From Conus ventricosus (Eukaryota; Mollusca; Gastropoda; Neogastropoda; Conidae): a DNA stretch of 64,000 nucleotides. The stretch covers positions 85,708,604 to 85,772,603 of the forward strand of contig CM031607.1 of NCBI GenBank assembly GCA_018398815.1, given 5' to 3'. Shown here piece after piece: positions 26,781-35,720 of the stretch; the stretch's first letter is position 1; the number at the start of each line of letters is the position of its first letter. A program made the translations under genes and the position numbers. The notes below the pieces were generated by a model. That model searched no databases. It was not told where the DNA came from and was given only the letters and a program-made list of their open reading frames with translations.

Positions 26781-28739
26781 AGAGAGAGACAGAGGGAGAC
26801 AGAGAGAGAGAGACACACACACACACACACACACGCACACACACACAGACACACACACACAGACACACACGTACACACGTTACAGAATTAATTTGATGGG
26901 AAAGATGAAGTAGGAACTGCTATTCATAGGTGAAGAGGGTTGTTATAAGAGATGCCTTGAAGGAAGACAGAGTTTGAACTGTGCAAAGGTATTGGGAGTT
27001 TATTCCAGAGATCAGAGATTTCATTTGGAAAAAAAAAGTCCCCATCACCTTTCTGTTTAATGTATACATTATTATGATTACAGCATGATCCTTAATAAGC
27101 TGTTTTGTGCCATAGGAAGCTGTACCCCCATCCACCCCTTCCTCCCCCTTCTCCACGCAATCCCTTCCAAGTTTTTACTTTCTTTAATTGCTGTGTTTGC
27201 CAGAAGAGAATACTACTATCAGTAGACCTACAGATTTTATTCACATACCTGATGGCACCGTACGGCTTGTGTTCAATGGCAGGTTCTGCAGCTGATCCAA
27301 GAGAAGCCCAACATTTGCCGACAGCTTCACCTGCCGGCACAGAGTGGAAGCGACGCCATGCTGGAGGCCATGGGGCGTGGCTACACGCGGGCAGCCTACC
27401 TCGACCTTGTACACCACATCCGCAGCATCATTCCAGGTCACTGACAGTAAAGACAGTTGGAGTAATAATTATCATAGTGAACAGCGAGCAAGAGACTTGT
27501 GTTTACAACTTTAGCTCCCATGACGAGTTAAAGAGACAGAGGGTCAGACCCATGTTGTTGGTGCTATCCGTCATCACAGACATAGACAAAAGGCAGGCAG
27601 AGTCATGTCAAAGTCTGGTCAAGTGAAACCTGTTCGTTGTACATGTATGCTGAAAATCACATCAGTGGGGAAACTCGGAGCTCTAGCCAAGGAGCAACAA
27701 AAGAAGGAACAAAGAGCGGAAGCTGAGACTGCAAGACATGTTGCTGTTCAGAGTTTCATTGTTTTTGAGAATGGCTTGCAGTGCTTGGCACAGCTTAAAA
27801 AAAAGAAACTGCTTGATTTTATCTTTGACAGCTTCAGTGATCTCCATAGTTCTTGGTGTCGGTAAAACGTACAACTTGTTGTGACTACCGACCTATCTGC
27901 AGTCGGTCACCTAAAGCTGTGGTGCCAATGATGTTAATTGAGTCAAGTTTGAAAAGTTCAGATCTGACCTCCTCCTGTGTCTTATGCTGGTTGAAACTCC
28001 AGGCTAGTTTTGTTACCAGTTTTCAAGGTCTTGAACACCTAGGAACTCCATCATGTTTTAGGAAGCCTCATTGAAAAGTACAAAGAAGGCAGTTGCTTTT
28101 TTTTTATCCCCCTGATTAAATGTCCTAGACCATTTTGAGTTCAGGATGTGACAACAGCAGCAACATTTTTTGAAGGTATGAAGGAGAGAAAAAGAGTCTG
28201 GCTCAGTTAGGATTGCAATAGGTAACGTGACAGACGTCCATCCTGCATAGCTGCCAACTGCTACGATATCGCCGTAGTTTGCTACGCCAAGAGAATGCTT
28301 GCTACGACGCTACTACGATCATTAAATTGCTACGGCGAAACAAAAAAATTCGAATATACTTTCGTTTTGTTTGGACAGCGCTAAGTAACGTCTCTATCGG
28401 TCTGTCGGAACTGCATTTCCGCTTTCGGTTTTACTGTAGCACATAGATTTTTTTTTACAATTTGCCCTCTTCCTCTGCTTCATCTCTGTATAATAACATT
28501 TATAGATATACTAAGAGTACTGTAGCTTTAATGTGGTCCGTAAAACTGGTTATAGGCCCGATTTCTTTTTAGAACGCGCGCAAAATTAAGTTGCTACTGT
28601 CAAATTGGAAATGCTACTGTGAAAATTGTGAAATGCTACTGTAAGCCGCATGAGCAGGTTGGCAGCTCTGATCCTGTTGACTGAATGTCTTGTTCCCACC
28701 AATGTATATGAGAATTGCCCAACAGAGGTGAATTATTTC

Positions 28740-28779
<40 letters not shown>

Positions 28780-29945
28780 AAAAAATCAAGGGAGATAATC
28801 AATCACTCGGCCAGGACATGGTTTGTCCGTGTAAATTGTGTCCAGGGTATTTCTCAGATTTCTGCCGTTTCGTCTGTACTTGAAATTTCAAGGCCCACTC
28901 TTGAAGATTCCTCAAATTTGTCCAACCTTGTGTGTTTGAACCTATGGTTCCTAGAGACTCCCCCCCCCCCCCCTCCCCCCCCCTCCCCCCCTCCCCCCCC
29001 CAGTGAGTTGTCTTTGAGCCGACCCGTCCCTTCCCAGAGCATGATGTTCAGTACAATAATTTTAATGTGCAGCAGCATTGTTAAGTCTGCAGTGTTTGGC
29101 ATTCTGCAGACGTGGCGCTGTCCAGTGATTTTATCGCGGGGTTCTGCGGGGAGACGGAGGCTGACCACCAGGACACGCTGGCGATGATCCGTGACGTGCA
29201 GTACAACTTCGCCTTCTGCTTCCCCTACAGCATGCGACAGGTAAACCCCCAGGGTCGCCCCCCCCCCCCCCCCCCCCCCCACCCCCTCTTTCATCATGGG
29301 GCTGCAGATTTTTTTTCTTAACACAAAGAAGTCATTATTTTTGTCTGTCTGGAAGCAAGATTATGCCAAAATTACTAAACCGATTTCATTGAACCTGGGA
29401 CCGGATGGAATGTGGACCAGGGACAGACCCATGAAGTGTCGGTGCAGATACAGATCCAAGGGCAGATCCAGGTTTTTTTTGCGTGTATGTGTGTGTGTGT
29501 GTGTGTGTGTGGGGGGGGGTTCACCTCCTTTACCATTGTTAGATATGGCATTTTTCCATATTTTCTCAAGAAATAAAGTGTGGATCTCACTCAATGAAAA
29601 AAAAATCAGGTGTATTAGATCTCTTGACATCTATGAACTTGCAAGGTTTGATGTAGTTCCAGATTACATCCTGACCTTAGTAAGCAAGCTAAGATTAGTA
29701 AAGCATTGGGAGAGGGGGCAGAGGGAGGGGCAGTGAACAACCTTGGTGGATATCCAGTGCAGATGTCATTTCATTGCATAGATCAAGTTACTGGGTTGTT
29801 GATTTTGTCTGTAATTTCTGCTTTTTTTCCCCTTTGTTATGCGGGCTTCAGTTCTCCCAAGTCATGGTTATAACGTGTGTGTGTGTGTGCGTGTGTGTGT
29901 GTGCGTGTGTGTGTGTGTGCGTGTGTGTGTGTGCGTGTGTGTGTG

Positions 29946-29997
<52 letters not shown>

Positions 29998-32006
29998 TGT
30001 GGGGTGTGTGTGTGTGTGGATGACAGAGTGGCTCTTTCTCACATCACATCCCTCTCACTAAAAATGTAACTGCAAGCTAGTATCATGATATGACATATGC
30101 ATCAATACCGACGCATTTCTAATGTACTTGTTGTCCAGTAGTAGTGTTAGCCACAAGGTGGGGTTATCATCCTCAAGTGCATGGGAGGAGGGGACTGCCG
30201 AACATTACACAGACATCAGCTGAACGACAGTATAGGAAGACGGGCATTAAAATCAGCAGTTTTTATATTAGGCCCCAGTGACAAAAAACAGGACATGAAA
30301 AATAAAGGGTTCATTTGTGCAGATATTTGCTTTGTGGTGTATAGTACATAGATGTACAAAACGTTTTTGCTACATGCTTGCTTAAAGAAAACGTTTAATA
30401 AAAAAAAAAAAAAACATGCTCACCAATGAATCATCTTCACTTTCAGAAAACACGAGCGTTTCATCGACTGTCGGACGATGTGCCAGCGGAGGTGAAACAG
30501 CGACGGCACACGGAGCTGGTGGGTGCCTTCCGTGCGGAGGTGGAGAAAATTCACGCCTCTCAGATTGGTTCCAGACAGCTGGTGCTTGTGGAAGGGGTAG
30601 GTGGTGCTCCGTTTCACTCCCTACCCCACCCCCCACCCCTCCCTGAGGTTTTTGTTGTTTTTTGGGGGGGCACGCTTGTCTGCAGGGGAATATTTAGTTG
30701 AAGACAAGGGCAATAACTTCTGACCGCCTACCAGTCGCAGAGCAAAGAAGAGAGGGAAGGGATAGAGTCGGCCACAGTTTGTTTAGGTAGCGCACGGCTG
30801 CCAACACCTGTCAGCTTCCTTGCGCTAACCTCCCACAAGCTTTCCTCCCTGCGCGTAATGTGATACCGGCTGCCTGGCTGATAGTGTGCTGGAAATAGGG
30901 TGCTGTGTTTCTTCATTAATACTTTATGCCAGAATGCAATGAACTGTGGTCGATTGATGTCACTGGATTGCGGGGTCTTTGGCTGCCAGAATGATACCAA
31001 ACACGAATGGGTCTTCTTCCATACGCGTTGTTGGCAAGCACCACAAAGATTTGCCAACAAAAAAACGATTGAAACAGACAAACGAACACACAAGAAATGA
31101 AAGGAAAGTTCAACTCAGTGGAGAGCATGCGTCGTCCTTTCAGTCACGCTCAGACTCAGACATATTGGACGTGTATATCTTTCCTTTACAACTGACAGAA
31201 AATTATTCCTGGTACTCCTACCTGACAGCTGGTACAGGCTCAAATAAACAGTCACTGTCGGCACTGGTCAGCTTCACGGACACTAGTGTTTTGGAAATGG
31301 GGTGCTGTGTTTCTTCATTAATACTTTGCGCCAGAATGCAACGAACAGTAATCGATTGATGTCACTGGATTGTGGGGTCTTTGACTGACAAAATGATACC
31401 AAACATGAATAGGTCTTCTTTCATGCGCATTGTTGGCAAGCACCACAAAGATTTGCCAACAAAAAACGATTGAAACAGACAAACGAACACACAACAAATG
31501 AAAGGAAAGTTCAACTCAGTGGCGAGTATGCGTCGTCCTTTCAATCATGCTCAAAATCAGGCATATTGGACATGCATGTCTTTCCTTTACAACTGACAGA
31601 AAATTATTCCAAGTACTCCTACCTGACAGCTGGTACAGGGCCCAAATAAACAGTCACTGTCGGCACTGGTCAGCTTCACTGGGAACACGGCGGCGGTTTC
31701 CCTACCACGGCCTAGGCATGTTTTGCTTGTCTACGTGCGTGCTCTACGTGCTTGTGAAGCATGCCGATACTGATTGTATCACAGCCACACCATGCTTTTA
31801 GTAAAGCAAGATTTTAGCATGCCGCACATGCAGATGTCAGTTATAAACAATGAAATGCTTCCTACCTGACTTTGTACTTTTGCCCGTTCCAATCATTTGA
31901 AACTGATGTCACATGTACACACACCAATGCAAAATGTTGCCGCATTTTCATCTTCATGGTGAGCCTACTCACGACTGGGGAGAGAGAGAGAGAGAGCGTG
32001 CACACA

Positions 32007-32059
<53 letters not shown>

Positions 32060-35000
32060 TGACAGAAACCCACACACCAACAACAGCGGTATATAAACAG
32101 ATGGATAACACACACACACACACACACACACGCGCGCGCGCGTGCGAGAGAGAGAGAGAGAGAGATTACAGCTTTCTCTATCATTAAAACACGCTTGGGT
32201 ACTAACTTGCCTACTCTTACTGTTATGAATGCAGAGAGAGAGAGAGCAGCAACAACAACAACAACAACAACAACAACACACGCACGCACGCACGCGTGCG
32301 AGAGAGAGAGAGAGAGAGAAGGAAAATAAGCGCTTGGTGGAGTGTACAAGTCTCAGCACTGCACCACACTGACCCGGGTCGCCTGACAAGTCACTCTCCG
32401 CCGGCAACTGATGAACAACACCCACGAAAAAAACCACACACACACACACAAAAATGAAGAACGCGGTGTGAACCGAAGTTATATCAAACGGCACAAAGAA
32501 GAATCACAACACACAAATCACTCACAGAGTTAATTATATCCAGTTATGGAGTGTCGAAGAATAATAATGCATTAATCACAAGAGAAAACTTCACCACAAA
32601 GAATCGGTACTCAGTCTGCAGCTGATGAACACGTGCGTGGTGTACGTGCGATGCCAGCTCTTTTGAAAGCGGTGAAGGTCAGCGCCGGGGTTCAACGCCG
32701 GGGCAGAAAACTAAACAGACCGATTTTCATCTAGGCCCGACTGCCTTGGGGGGGGGGGGGGGGGGGGGGGGTTGTGGTAAATCTGTTCTTATCTAAAAGG
32801 TGAAGCAAGGAATCGTCAATTGTATCACAGCTTACTTAATACATTGTGTAAGACGGGAGAAGATAGTCGTAATTAAATTTTTGACCTCCCGACTTTTCTT
32901 TTATTCCTATGTGCGTGCTTGCATGAATGTATGCGTGTGTGCATGTGTGTGTGTGTGTGTGCATGTGCATGTGTGTTCGTGTGTGCATACATGTGTGTGT
33001 GCGTGTGTGTGTGTGTGTGTGTGGTGTGTGTGTGTGTGCACAGACCAGCAAGAGATCAAGCAAAGACTGGGTGGGTAGGAACGAGGCAAACACGCGTGTC
33101 ATCTTCCCCAAGGCCGAGCTGCCTTCACATCGCAACACCCTGGAGCTGAGGCCTGTGGCACAGGGAGACTATGTCACCGTGCAGGTACGTTTGGGGTCAA
33201 ATCACCGTGCAGGTACGTTTGGGGCAAAATCACCGTGCAGGTACATTTGGGGTCAAATCACCGTGCAGGTATGTTTGGGGTCAAATCACTGTGCAGGTAC
33301 GTTTGGGGTCAAATCACTGTGCAGGTACGTTTGGGGTTAAAACCACTGTGCAGGTACGTTTGGGGTTAAAACCACTGTGCAGGTACGTTTGGGGTTAAAA
33401 CCACTGTGCAGGTACGTTTGGGGTAAAACCACTGTGCAGGTACGTTTGGGGTAAAACCACTGTGCAGGTACGTTTGGGGTAAAATCACTGTGCAGGTACG
33501 TTTGGGGTAAAATCACTGTGCAGGTACGTTTGGGGTAAAACCACCGTGCAGGTACGTTTGGGGTAAAATGACCGTGCAGGTACGTTTGGGGTAAAATCAC
33601 TGTGCAGGTACGTTTGGGGTAAAACCACTGTGCAGGTACGTTTGGGGTTAAATCACTGCAAGTGTGTGTGCATTTGTGTGTGTACGCGCTCTTCTTCCTT
33701 CCAAATACCTTTACCTTTTGATGCTGTACCCATTACACCGTCTTCTTAGATTCTCTCATCTTAGTCATTCCTTTGTTAATCCATCAGCTTGAAATCATGC
33801 ACAGTGTGGTCTTGAAATTTAGTGGATGTGGTGTAACGTGTATGGACTAGTCCGCATACAGTGACACCTCCTTGATGAAACGGAAACTCATGATGAACAC
33901 CACATAACGAATTATTTCTCTTGACAAGATGATTTTTATGTGTTTCTTATTCTACATCTCTTAATACATACTCAAAAGCCTATTGTTTTATAGAAACAGA
34001 CAGGATAAAGCATGAACTTTTCACTCAGTTTGCTTTGAAATACTTTTAGTTAATTCCAAAATTGCAATGTAAAAACACTTGAAATTTTGAACAACGGATA
34101 TTCCTTGTTCTCAAGCTTTTTTTGTTGCTTTTTAAAAAAAATCCAAAACACCATCTGTTTTATGAAAAAAATTAAGTTTTCCAATTGCGGACATATAAAA
34201 GTAAAATATGAGCCACAAATTGCATCCGTTGATTGGTAGAAGAAAAAAACGTGAGTTTTTGTAGGCTGCCATTACCTATCCATGGCACGGCTACCAGAAA
34301 CAGGTTCTTACCGTCACCTATACACAGCAAGTCATGAAAAAGTTAATAGTGCGTTAATTACTAGAGTTCAATTCAGAACAGGCCAACAACCACTAAAACC
34401 AAGCCACTTTGAACATTTCGTATCCAGTGATTCCAGCATTTTTTGCTGCAGTCAAATTTGAACATCGATGAATAAAACCTGATGTTTCTGCATATAAGGG
34501 GCCGATTTCATTGTTTGGAGAGCAGTGAAAGATATGTGCTCAATGAAAAGGTGTGTGTAGAAGTAGCCATGAGTTCTCTACTTTCAAGGTGAGTCTGCCC
34601 CTGAACTGGAGGATATAAACGAAAAACTCTGAGAATGTCTTTGTTTATTTGAGGTGATACATATACACAAAAGGAATATCCGAAGAACATCTGTTTGTTT
34701 CAGGTGGTATGTCTGTGTCTGAAATAGTCATGTTTCTTTGGAGAACACTAAATGAATATGGAAGACATCAAATGAATATTCTAAGGATGTTTTTGTTATT
34801 TCAGGTGATATGTCTATATCGGAAATAATGAGTTTACTTTGGAGGACACAAAATGAATATTCTAAGAATGTCTTTGTTCATTTTAGGTGGAATGTCTATG
34901 TCTGAAATAATTATGTTGCTTTGGAAGACATGAAATGAATGTTCAAAGAATGTCTTTGTTCATGTCAGGTGATCTCTGGGACATCCCAGATTCTGAGAGC

Positions 35001-35100
35001 GGTTCCGCTGTACCACACTACACTCCAAGACTTCTGGAAACACCAAACGTCCTCTCATCTGAACAGCCAAAAAGTTCAGTCTTTCAAAGTCCTGGTGTAA
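15354..35100 (+). CDS. CDK5RAP1: CDK5RAP1: mitochondrial tRNA methylthiotransferase (11 exons; two probable frame errors inside exons 3 and 6, one in exon 1)
   Basis: The product adds a methylthio group to i6A37, giving ms2i6A37 in mitochondrial tRNAs (family: MiaB/CDK5RAP1, radical SAM). The conceptual product is about 636 residues; the human protein is about 600. In order: a basic, Ser/Arg-rich N terminus suited to mitochondrial import; the MTTase N domain with three cluster cysteines in TYGCQMN, MTCAIRE and ILGCMAE; the radical SAM core with CDNMCTYC (CX3CX2C), [29 protein letters not shown] and [13 protein letters not shown]; the SYSMRQ-type segment PYSMRQ; and a C-terminal TRAM domain ending at TAA 35,098-35,100. 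All catalytic cysteines are present. Single-base insertions at about 15,578, 21,139-21,142 and 26,205-26,208 break the frame and are probably assembly errors. The exon 1 to exon 2 junction is the least certain. Confidence 0.93.
15737..18454 (+). other. CDK5RAP1 first recognised intron
   Basis: Holds (CTT)n near 16,170-16,190, a G run at 16,885-16,902, a doubled GGTTGCTCCTTGTGTACTGT around 17,000-17,045 and the long CT tract at 18,102-18,275. I searched it for a short exon that would encode a segment like the vertebrate DELLGRQRK and did not find one. Confidence 0.6.
18102..18275 (+). repeat. (CT)n/(CTGT)n polypyrimidine microsatellite
   Basis: About 170 bases of CT with CTGT interruptions on the sense strand of the first CDK5RAP1 intron, ending 180 bases before the exon 2 acceptor. 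Confidence 0.9.
18455..18558 (+). CDS. CDK5RAP1: CDK5RAP1 exon 2 (first cluster cysteine)
   Basis: Acceptor TTTTGCAG at 18,454, donor GTAAGT at 18,559. It encodes [18 protein letters not shown]..., the start of the MTTase N-terminal domain with its first conserved Cys. Confidence 0.93.
18808..19240 (+). mobile_element. tRNA-derived SINE, full length
   Basis: The head reads like a tRNA, with an A box (TAGCTCAGTGGTAGAGCGC) and a slightly decayed B box (GGGTTGGAATC). A roughly 330-base body follows and the tail is (GAA)n after CTGCGTACGCA. Copies at 24,902-25,341 and 44,903-45,305 (both reversed) share head, body and tail, and a 5'-truncated copy lies at 42,884-42,993. It lies in the intron after exon 2. 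Confidence 0.88.
19911..20205. mobile_element. Palindromic (foldback) element with 11-bp direct repeats at both ends
   Basis: Arms of about 100 bases at 19,911-20,010 and 20,069-20,171 are reverse complements, roughly 90 percent identical by eye. The element is flanked by AGCAACTTTTA at 19,900-19,910 and 20,206-20,216, which looks like a target-site duplication. Each arm carries CTGAAGAAGACC...GGTCGAAAC, which resembles the core of a type I hammerhead ribozyme. A related single arm is at 43,880-43,955. Penelope-like elements are known for such inverted pseudo-LTRs with hammerhead motifs; that assignment is inference. Confidence 0.7.
20511..20574 (+). repeat. (GT)n microsatellite
   Basis: Uninterrupted GT repeat of 64 bases in a CDK5RAP1 intron. 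Confidence 0.95.
20801..20869 (+). repeat. Short tandem duplication
   Basis: The phrase AATGTCTTGCTAAAGAAATT is repeated about 35 bases apart (AAATGTCTTGCTAAAGAAAT the second time). Confidence 0.8.
21088..21227 (+). CDS. CDK5RAP1: CDK5RAP1 exon 3 (second cluster cysteine; +1 frame break)
   Basis: Acceptor CGGACAG at 21,087, donor GTAAGG at 21,228. [18 protein letters not shown] is read in one frame and [15 protein letters not shown]...TIGIL in the next, because AAAA at 21,139-21,142 has one base too many compared with the family. Removing one A gives a phase that fits exon 4. Confidence 0.9.
21295..21768 (+). repeat. Compound (CA)n array, ~470 bp
   Basis: CA repeats interrupted by CG-containing blocks (ACGCGTGCGCGCGCAC near 21,490 and a similar block near 21,650) and repeated CTCACTCAGACACA blocks near 21,471, 21,567 and 21,630, showing higher-order duplication within the array. 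It begins 67 bases after the donor of CDK5RAP1 exon 3. Confidence 0.93.
21954..22085 (+). CDS. CDK5RAP1: CDK5RAP1 exon 4 (third cluster cysteine)
   Basis: Acceptor CCCTACAG at 21,953, donor GTGCTG at 22,086. It encodes [20 protein letters not shown] and [12 protein letters not shown], closing the MTTase N domain. The acceptor lies directly downstream of a GT repeat. Confidence 0.93.
23256..23372 (+). repeat. Tandem duplication, ~60 bp unit
   Basis: ATATATGGATATGTGTTCGT followed by a poly(T)-ACACTGTT end occurs twice in direct order. Confidence 0.75.
23697..23766 (+). repeat. (AC)n microsatellite
   Basis: Pure AC repeat of about 70 bases, 80 bases upstream of the CDK5RAP1 exon 5 acceptor. 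Confidence 0.95.
23846..23927 (+). CDS. CDK5RAP1: CDK5RAP1 exon 5 (linker)
   Basis: Acceptor TTTGCAG at 23,845, donor GTAAGT at 23,928. It encodes [20 protein letters not shown], the linker before the radical SAM core. Confidence 0.92.
24125..24467 (+). repeat. Minisatellite, exactly seven 49-bp units
   Basis: Units start GCCTTGTATGTCCAGAATTA and end CATCACATTGTTTT. 343 bases make seven full copies. The only internal difference I see is AATCACATC in place of AATTACATC in the third unit, so the array is young or recently homogenised. Confidence 0.95.
24902..25341 (-). mobile_element. tRNA-derived SINE, full length, reverse orientation
   Basis: Same family as 18,808-19,240. Read on the minus strand it begins ATAGCTCAGTGGTACGATGC, has an intact B box GGGTTCGAATC and ends in a (GAA)n tail. 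The 5' end abuts a (CA)n array. Confidence 0.88.
25344..25402 (+). repeat. (CA)n microsatellite at SINE 5' end
   Basis: About 60 bases of CA repeats directly next to the head of the reversed SINE. Confidence 0.9.
25546..25666 (+). CDS. CDK5RAP1: CDK5RAP1 exon 6a, radical SAM CX3CX2C exon
   Basis: Acceptor GGGCAG at 25,545, donor GTACAA at 25,667. It encodes [20 protein letters not shown], which holds the three cysteines that bind the SAM [4Fe-4S] cluster, then [13 protein letters not shown]. Confidence 0.95.
26130..26373 (+). CDS. CDK5RAP1: CDK5RAP1 exon with LGQNVNS and [12 protein letters not shown] motifs (+1 frame break)
   Basis: Acceptor TTGTGCAG at 26,129, donor GTGGGA at 26,374. [20 protein letters not shown] is in one frame; [18 protein letters not shown] and the radical SAM segment follow in another. 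The run GGGG at 26,205-26,208 is the likely site of one extra base. With it removed the exon has 243 bases and phase 0 on both sides. Confidence 0.92.
26698..26873 (+). repeat. Compound (CA)n/(GA)n array
   Basis: CA repeats interrupted by a GAGACAGAGGGAGACAGAGA block at about 26,777-26,813. Confidence 0.9.
27283..27436 (+). CDS. CDK5RAP1: CDK5RAP1 exon with LPAQSGS motif
   Basis: Acceptor AATGGCAG at 27,282, donor GTCACT at 27,437. It encodes [20 protein letters not shown] followed by [16 protein letters not shown], part of the SAM-binding core. Confidence 0.93.
28246..28670. mobile_element. 425-bp non-autonomous TIR element with 6-bp target duplication
   Basis: The left end CATAGCTGCCAAC and the right end (reversed) CAGAGCTGCCAAC form terminal inverted repeats, flanked by exact ATCCTG at 28,240-28,245 and 28,671-28,676. 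The inside is rich in (T)GCTAC(G/T) phrases and has no reading frame. The TIR resembles that of the 967-bp element at 39,280-40,246, which also has a 6-bp duplication. It lies in a CDK5RAP1 intron. Confidence 0.75.
28741..28777 (+). repeat. Poly(C) run, 37 bases
   Basis: Uninterrupted C run; smaller C-rich blocks follow at 28,961-29,000 and 29,259-29,280, close to the CDK5RAP1 exon at 29,110. Confidence 0.9.
29110..29240 (+). CDS. CDK5RAP1: CDK5RAP1 exon with [13 protein letters not shown] motif
   Basis: Acceptor TTCTGCAG at 29,109, donor GTAAAC at 29,241. It encodes [20 protein letters not shown] and ends at PYSMRQ, the C-terminal part of the radical SAM barrel. Confidence 0.93.
29875..30022 (+). 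repeat. (GT)n/(GCGT)n microsatellite
   Basis: GT repeats with regularly spaced GC interruptions, then (GTGC)n. Confidence 0.93.
30447..30596 (+). CDS. CDK5RAP1: CDK5RAP1 exon, [13 protein letters not shown] segment into TRAM domain
   Basis: Acceptor CTTTCAG at 30,446, donor GTAGGT at 30,597. Fifty codons, phase 0 on both sides; [20 protein letters not shown] leads to QLVLVEG, the start of the TRAM RNA-binding domain. Confidence 0.92.
30882..31680 (+). repeat. Tandem pair of ~399-bp units
   Basis: Copies 30,882-31,280 and 31,283-31,680 are in direct order and differ at scattered bases (roughly 90 percent identity by eye). Both begin TAGTGT.TTGGAAAT-like and end GGCACTGGTCAGCTTCAC. No recognised coding content; reading frames on both strands are interrupted. 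Confidence 0.88.
31981..32330 (+). repeat. Microsatellite cluster: (GA)n, (CA)n, (CAA)n, (GCAC)n
   Basis: Two modules of (CA)n next to (GA)n at about 31,981-32,057 and 32,108-32,164, then (CAA)n at 32,249-32,276 and (GA)n at 32,300-32,320. CGCG-rich blocks mark both (CA)/(GA) junctions. Confidence 0.9.
32748..32771 (+). repeat. Poly(G) run, 24 bases
   Basis: Uninterrupted G run upstream of CDK5RAP1 exon 10. Confidence 0.9.
32925..33040 (+). repeat. (GT)n array forming the acceptor tract of CDK5RAP1 exon 10
   Basis: GT/GC repeats run directly into GTGCACAG|ACC, so the usual pyrimidine tract is replaced by UG repeats in the transcript. Confidence 0.88.
33044..33184 (+). CDS. CDK5RAP1: CDK5RAP1 exon 10 (TRAM domain); its donor is tandemly amplified
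   Basis: The acceptor CACAG at 33,043 sits at the end of a GT repeat. It encodes [20 protein letters not shown] up to GDYVTVQ (47 codons, phase 0). The donor CAG|GTACGT at 33,185 is the first of 17 tandem copies. Confidence 0.92.
33174..33663 (+). repeat. Splice-donor minisatellite, 17 tandem CAG|GTA sites
   Basis: A 28-29 base unit contains TCACCGTGCAG (the last 11 bases of CDK5RAP1 exon 10) joined to GTACGTTTGGGGT (the start of the intron). GT donors occur at 33,185, 33,213, 33,241, 33,269, 33,297, 33,325, 33,354, 33,383, 33,412, 33,440, 33,468, 33,496, 33,524, 33,552, 33,580, 33,608 and 33,636. Fifteen read CAG|GTACGT; 33,241 reads GTACAT and 33,269 reads GTATGT. Units near the exon are CACCGTG, later ones CACTGTG. 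The array therefore arose from, and still carries, a strong donor site. Confidence 0.95.
34633..34968 (+). repeat. Splice-acceptor tandem repeat before CDK5RAP1 last exon
   Basis: Units of about 82-100 bases contain AATGTCTTTGTT...AG|GTG followed by ATGTCT(A/G)T(A/G)TC(T/G)GAAATA. Acceptor-like AGs precede GTG at 34,654, 34,704, 34,805, 34,887 and the true 34,969. Reading each of the decoys at 34,704, 34,805 and 34,887 in the exon frame gives seven codons and then TAG or TAA. Confidence 0.85.
34969..35100 (+). CDS. CDK5RAP1: CDK5RAP1 last exon
   Basis: Acceptor CATGTCAG at 34,968; 43 codons then [23 protein letters not shown] aligns with the TRAM end of the vertebrate protein (ITSASSQTLRGHVLCRTTLR). 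The acceptor is the last of a tandem series of similar acceptors. Confidence 0.9.
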   Translation: MISGTSQILRAVPLYHTTLQDFWKHQTSSHLNSQKVQSFKVLV

Positions 35101-35173
35101 TGCTCAATGGATTTGTGTGGGAAGGATGATAGAATGTGGAGGTTGGTTGTGAATCAAAGTATATTATGTGTGA

Positions 35174-35179
35174 ATAAAC
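35174..35179 (+). terminator. CDK5RAP1: Candidate CDK5RAP1 poly(A) signal AATAAA
   Basis: Canonical AATAAA 74 bases after the stop codon. A second AATAAA is at 35,831. The signal is common by chance in AT-rich DNA, so the call rests on position. Confidence 0.5.
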
Positions 35180-35604
35180 ATCCCATAAATATGCTTGTGA
35201 CTGTGGCAACGCATGCATGCTGTCAGAGAAAAACGGCTCGTTTTCCATGGGCCTATGGTGGTTAAGACACGTCACTATTTATTTATCATACTATAGAAAT
35301 TGTCCTCATTATTATTATTATCATTAATTGAAGTGATGTCAGTAATGCATAGAAGTTGCACAAACGTTTAGTTTGGAAGTAGGGTGGAAAATGACCTCCC
35401 GACTTTCAGTGTCCCTAAAGAGCATTTGTTTGGACTGCAGCTGTTTGGGCGCATATTTCATACCACTAGTTCTAGTCAGAAAATTCCTTTTCATGTGGTC
35501 TTTCTTCCATCTTCATATGAAGGCAGTGATGCACACAGACACAATAAAAGCGCCTAATGGTGCACAAAAAGGGGCAAAATTCCTTTTTTATCATCAAGTT
35601 ACGT

Positions 35605-35720
35605 ACAGGCTTCCAAGGGTGGTGCAGGATTGCTCCCAGTTGGTTCACTCGGCAGTTGAGGACAGTGCTTCTGTGGGTCTCACCCGCATCTTTGGCTGTA
35701 TCTTTTTCTTCTTTCATCCT
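35605..35720 (+). repeat. Dispersed repeat, partner of 54,140-54,252
   Basis: GGCTTCCAAGGGTGGTGCAG and GGCAGTTGAGGACAGT recur in reverse orientation at 54,140-54,252, together with a matching body. Both copies keep an open frame reading FQGWCR.AP and RQLRTVLL, but I do not recognise a protein family and treat it as an interspersed repeat. Confidence 0.75.

Noticed and set aside
33174..33663. CRISPR-like regular array
   Set aside because: Units are contiguous without unique spacers and begin inside a eukaryotic exon; it is a minisatellite.
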